DNA of 13,209 bases, from contig JASLJE010000039.1 in assembly GCA_030152565.1 (NCBI GenBank), forward strand, positions 1 to 13,209, written 5' to 3'. Numbering within the stretch: the stretch's first letter is position 1; each line of letters opens with the position of its first letter. The notes below the pieces were generated by a model. It did no database searches, was not told the DNA's origin, and worked only from the letters and a program-made list of their open reading frames with translations. The DNA is from Peptoniphilaceae bacterium. Its GTDB lineage: Bacteria; Bacillota; Clostridia; Tissierellales; Peptoniphilaceae. The position numbers and the translations under genes are program-made. Positions 13,141 through 13,209 of this stretch are shown here, piece after piece.

Positions 13141-13169
13141 TTGACAGCCGACTGATAAAAACCTATACT
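13141..13169 (+). promoter_or_regulatory. Near-consensus promoter for the gene starting at 13204
   Basis: Perfect TTGACA (13141-13146), 17-nt spacer, TATACT (13164-13169), with a start expected near 13176 and about 28 nt of leader containing AAAGGAG. It is the best promoter match in the window. Confidence 0.75.
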
Positions 13170-13203
13170 GAGTACTAATTATTCAAATAAAGGAGTATTT
13201 ATT

Positions 13204-13209
13204 ATGAAA
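13204..13209 (+). CDS. Start of the next gene (3' partial, two codons)
   Basis: ATGAAA ends the window. It is preceded by AAAGGAG at the right distance and by a strong promoter, so it is very probably a true start. Nothing can be said of the product. Confidence 0.6.

Noticed and set aside
1..13209. CRISPR arrays, insertion sequences, tRNA or rRNA genes
   Set aside because: No regularly spaced repeats, transposase-like products, cloverleaf sequences or rRNA stretches were seen beyond the short L1-site mimics.

Overview
The window reads as chromosome of a low-GC Gram-positive bacterium (Firmicutes). An LPXTG-type pilin, class C sortase-like proteins, a lipobox lipoprotein, strong AGGAGG ribosome binding sites and TTGACA-17-TATAAT promoters all fit this. 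The mix of A/T-rich translation genes with a Spa-type pilus suggests an anaerobic coccus of the Tissierellia/Peptoniphilaceae kind (Anaerococcus or Peptoniphilus-like). That placement is an inference from gene content and style, not a demonstrated identity. All recognised genes lie on the + strand.

Region 1 (1-2500) is pilus-related. It holds a backbone pilin missing only its extreme N-terminus, a short hairpin, then a membrane protein with the layout of a class C sortase but without the catalytic His, Cys and Arg.

Region 2 (2496-5955) is a translation block: rpmG, secE, nusG, rplK, rplA, then rplJ and rplL. It carries its own promoter, two RNA elements that imitate the 23S rRNA binding site of protein L1 (before rplK and before rplA), a second promoter, and an L10 leader with a built-in terminator before rplJ. 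It ends in a strong terminator directly after rplL; the usual rpoB does not follow.

Region 3 (5957-6722) is one catalytically complete class C-like sortase with its own promoter and terminator. It is the likely partner of the pilin, so the ribosomal block sits between pilus genes.

Region 4 (6723-13051) is a six-gene operon for uptake by a BMP/PnrA-type ABC transporter: lipoprotein, double ATPase, two permeases, then a DUF985 cupin and a KduD-like short-chain dehydrogenase. Junctions after the ATPase overlap or touch. A stable hairpin separates the lipoprotein from the ATPase and probably favours excess lipoprotein mRNA. The operon starts from a TTGTAA-17-TATAAT promoter preceded by palindromic DNA and ends at a strong terminator.

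Region 5 (13052-13209) is a promoter region with a 14-bp perfect palindrome and a near-consensus promoter for a gene whose first two codons end the window.

Most notable are the sortase pseudoenzyme beside the pilin, the placement of translation genes inside a pilus locus, the twin L1-site mimics, the asymmetric ATPase, and the coupling of a nucleoside-type importer to sugar-type enzymes. No CRISPR array, transposon, tRNA or rRNA gene was seen.
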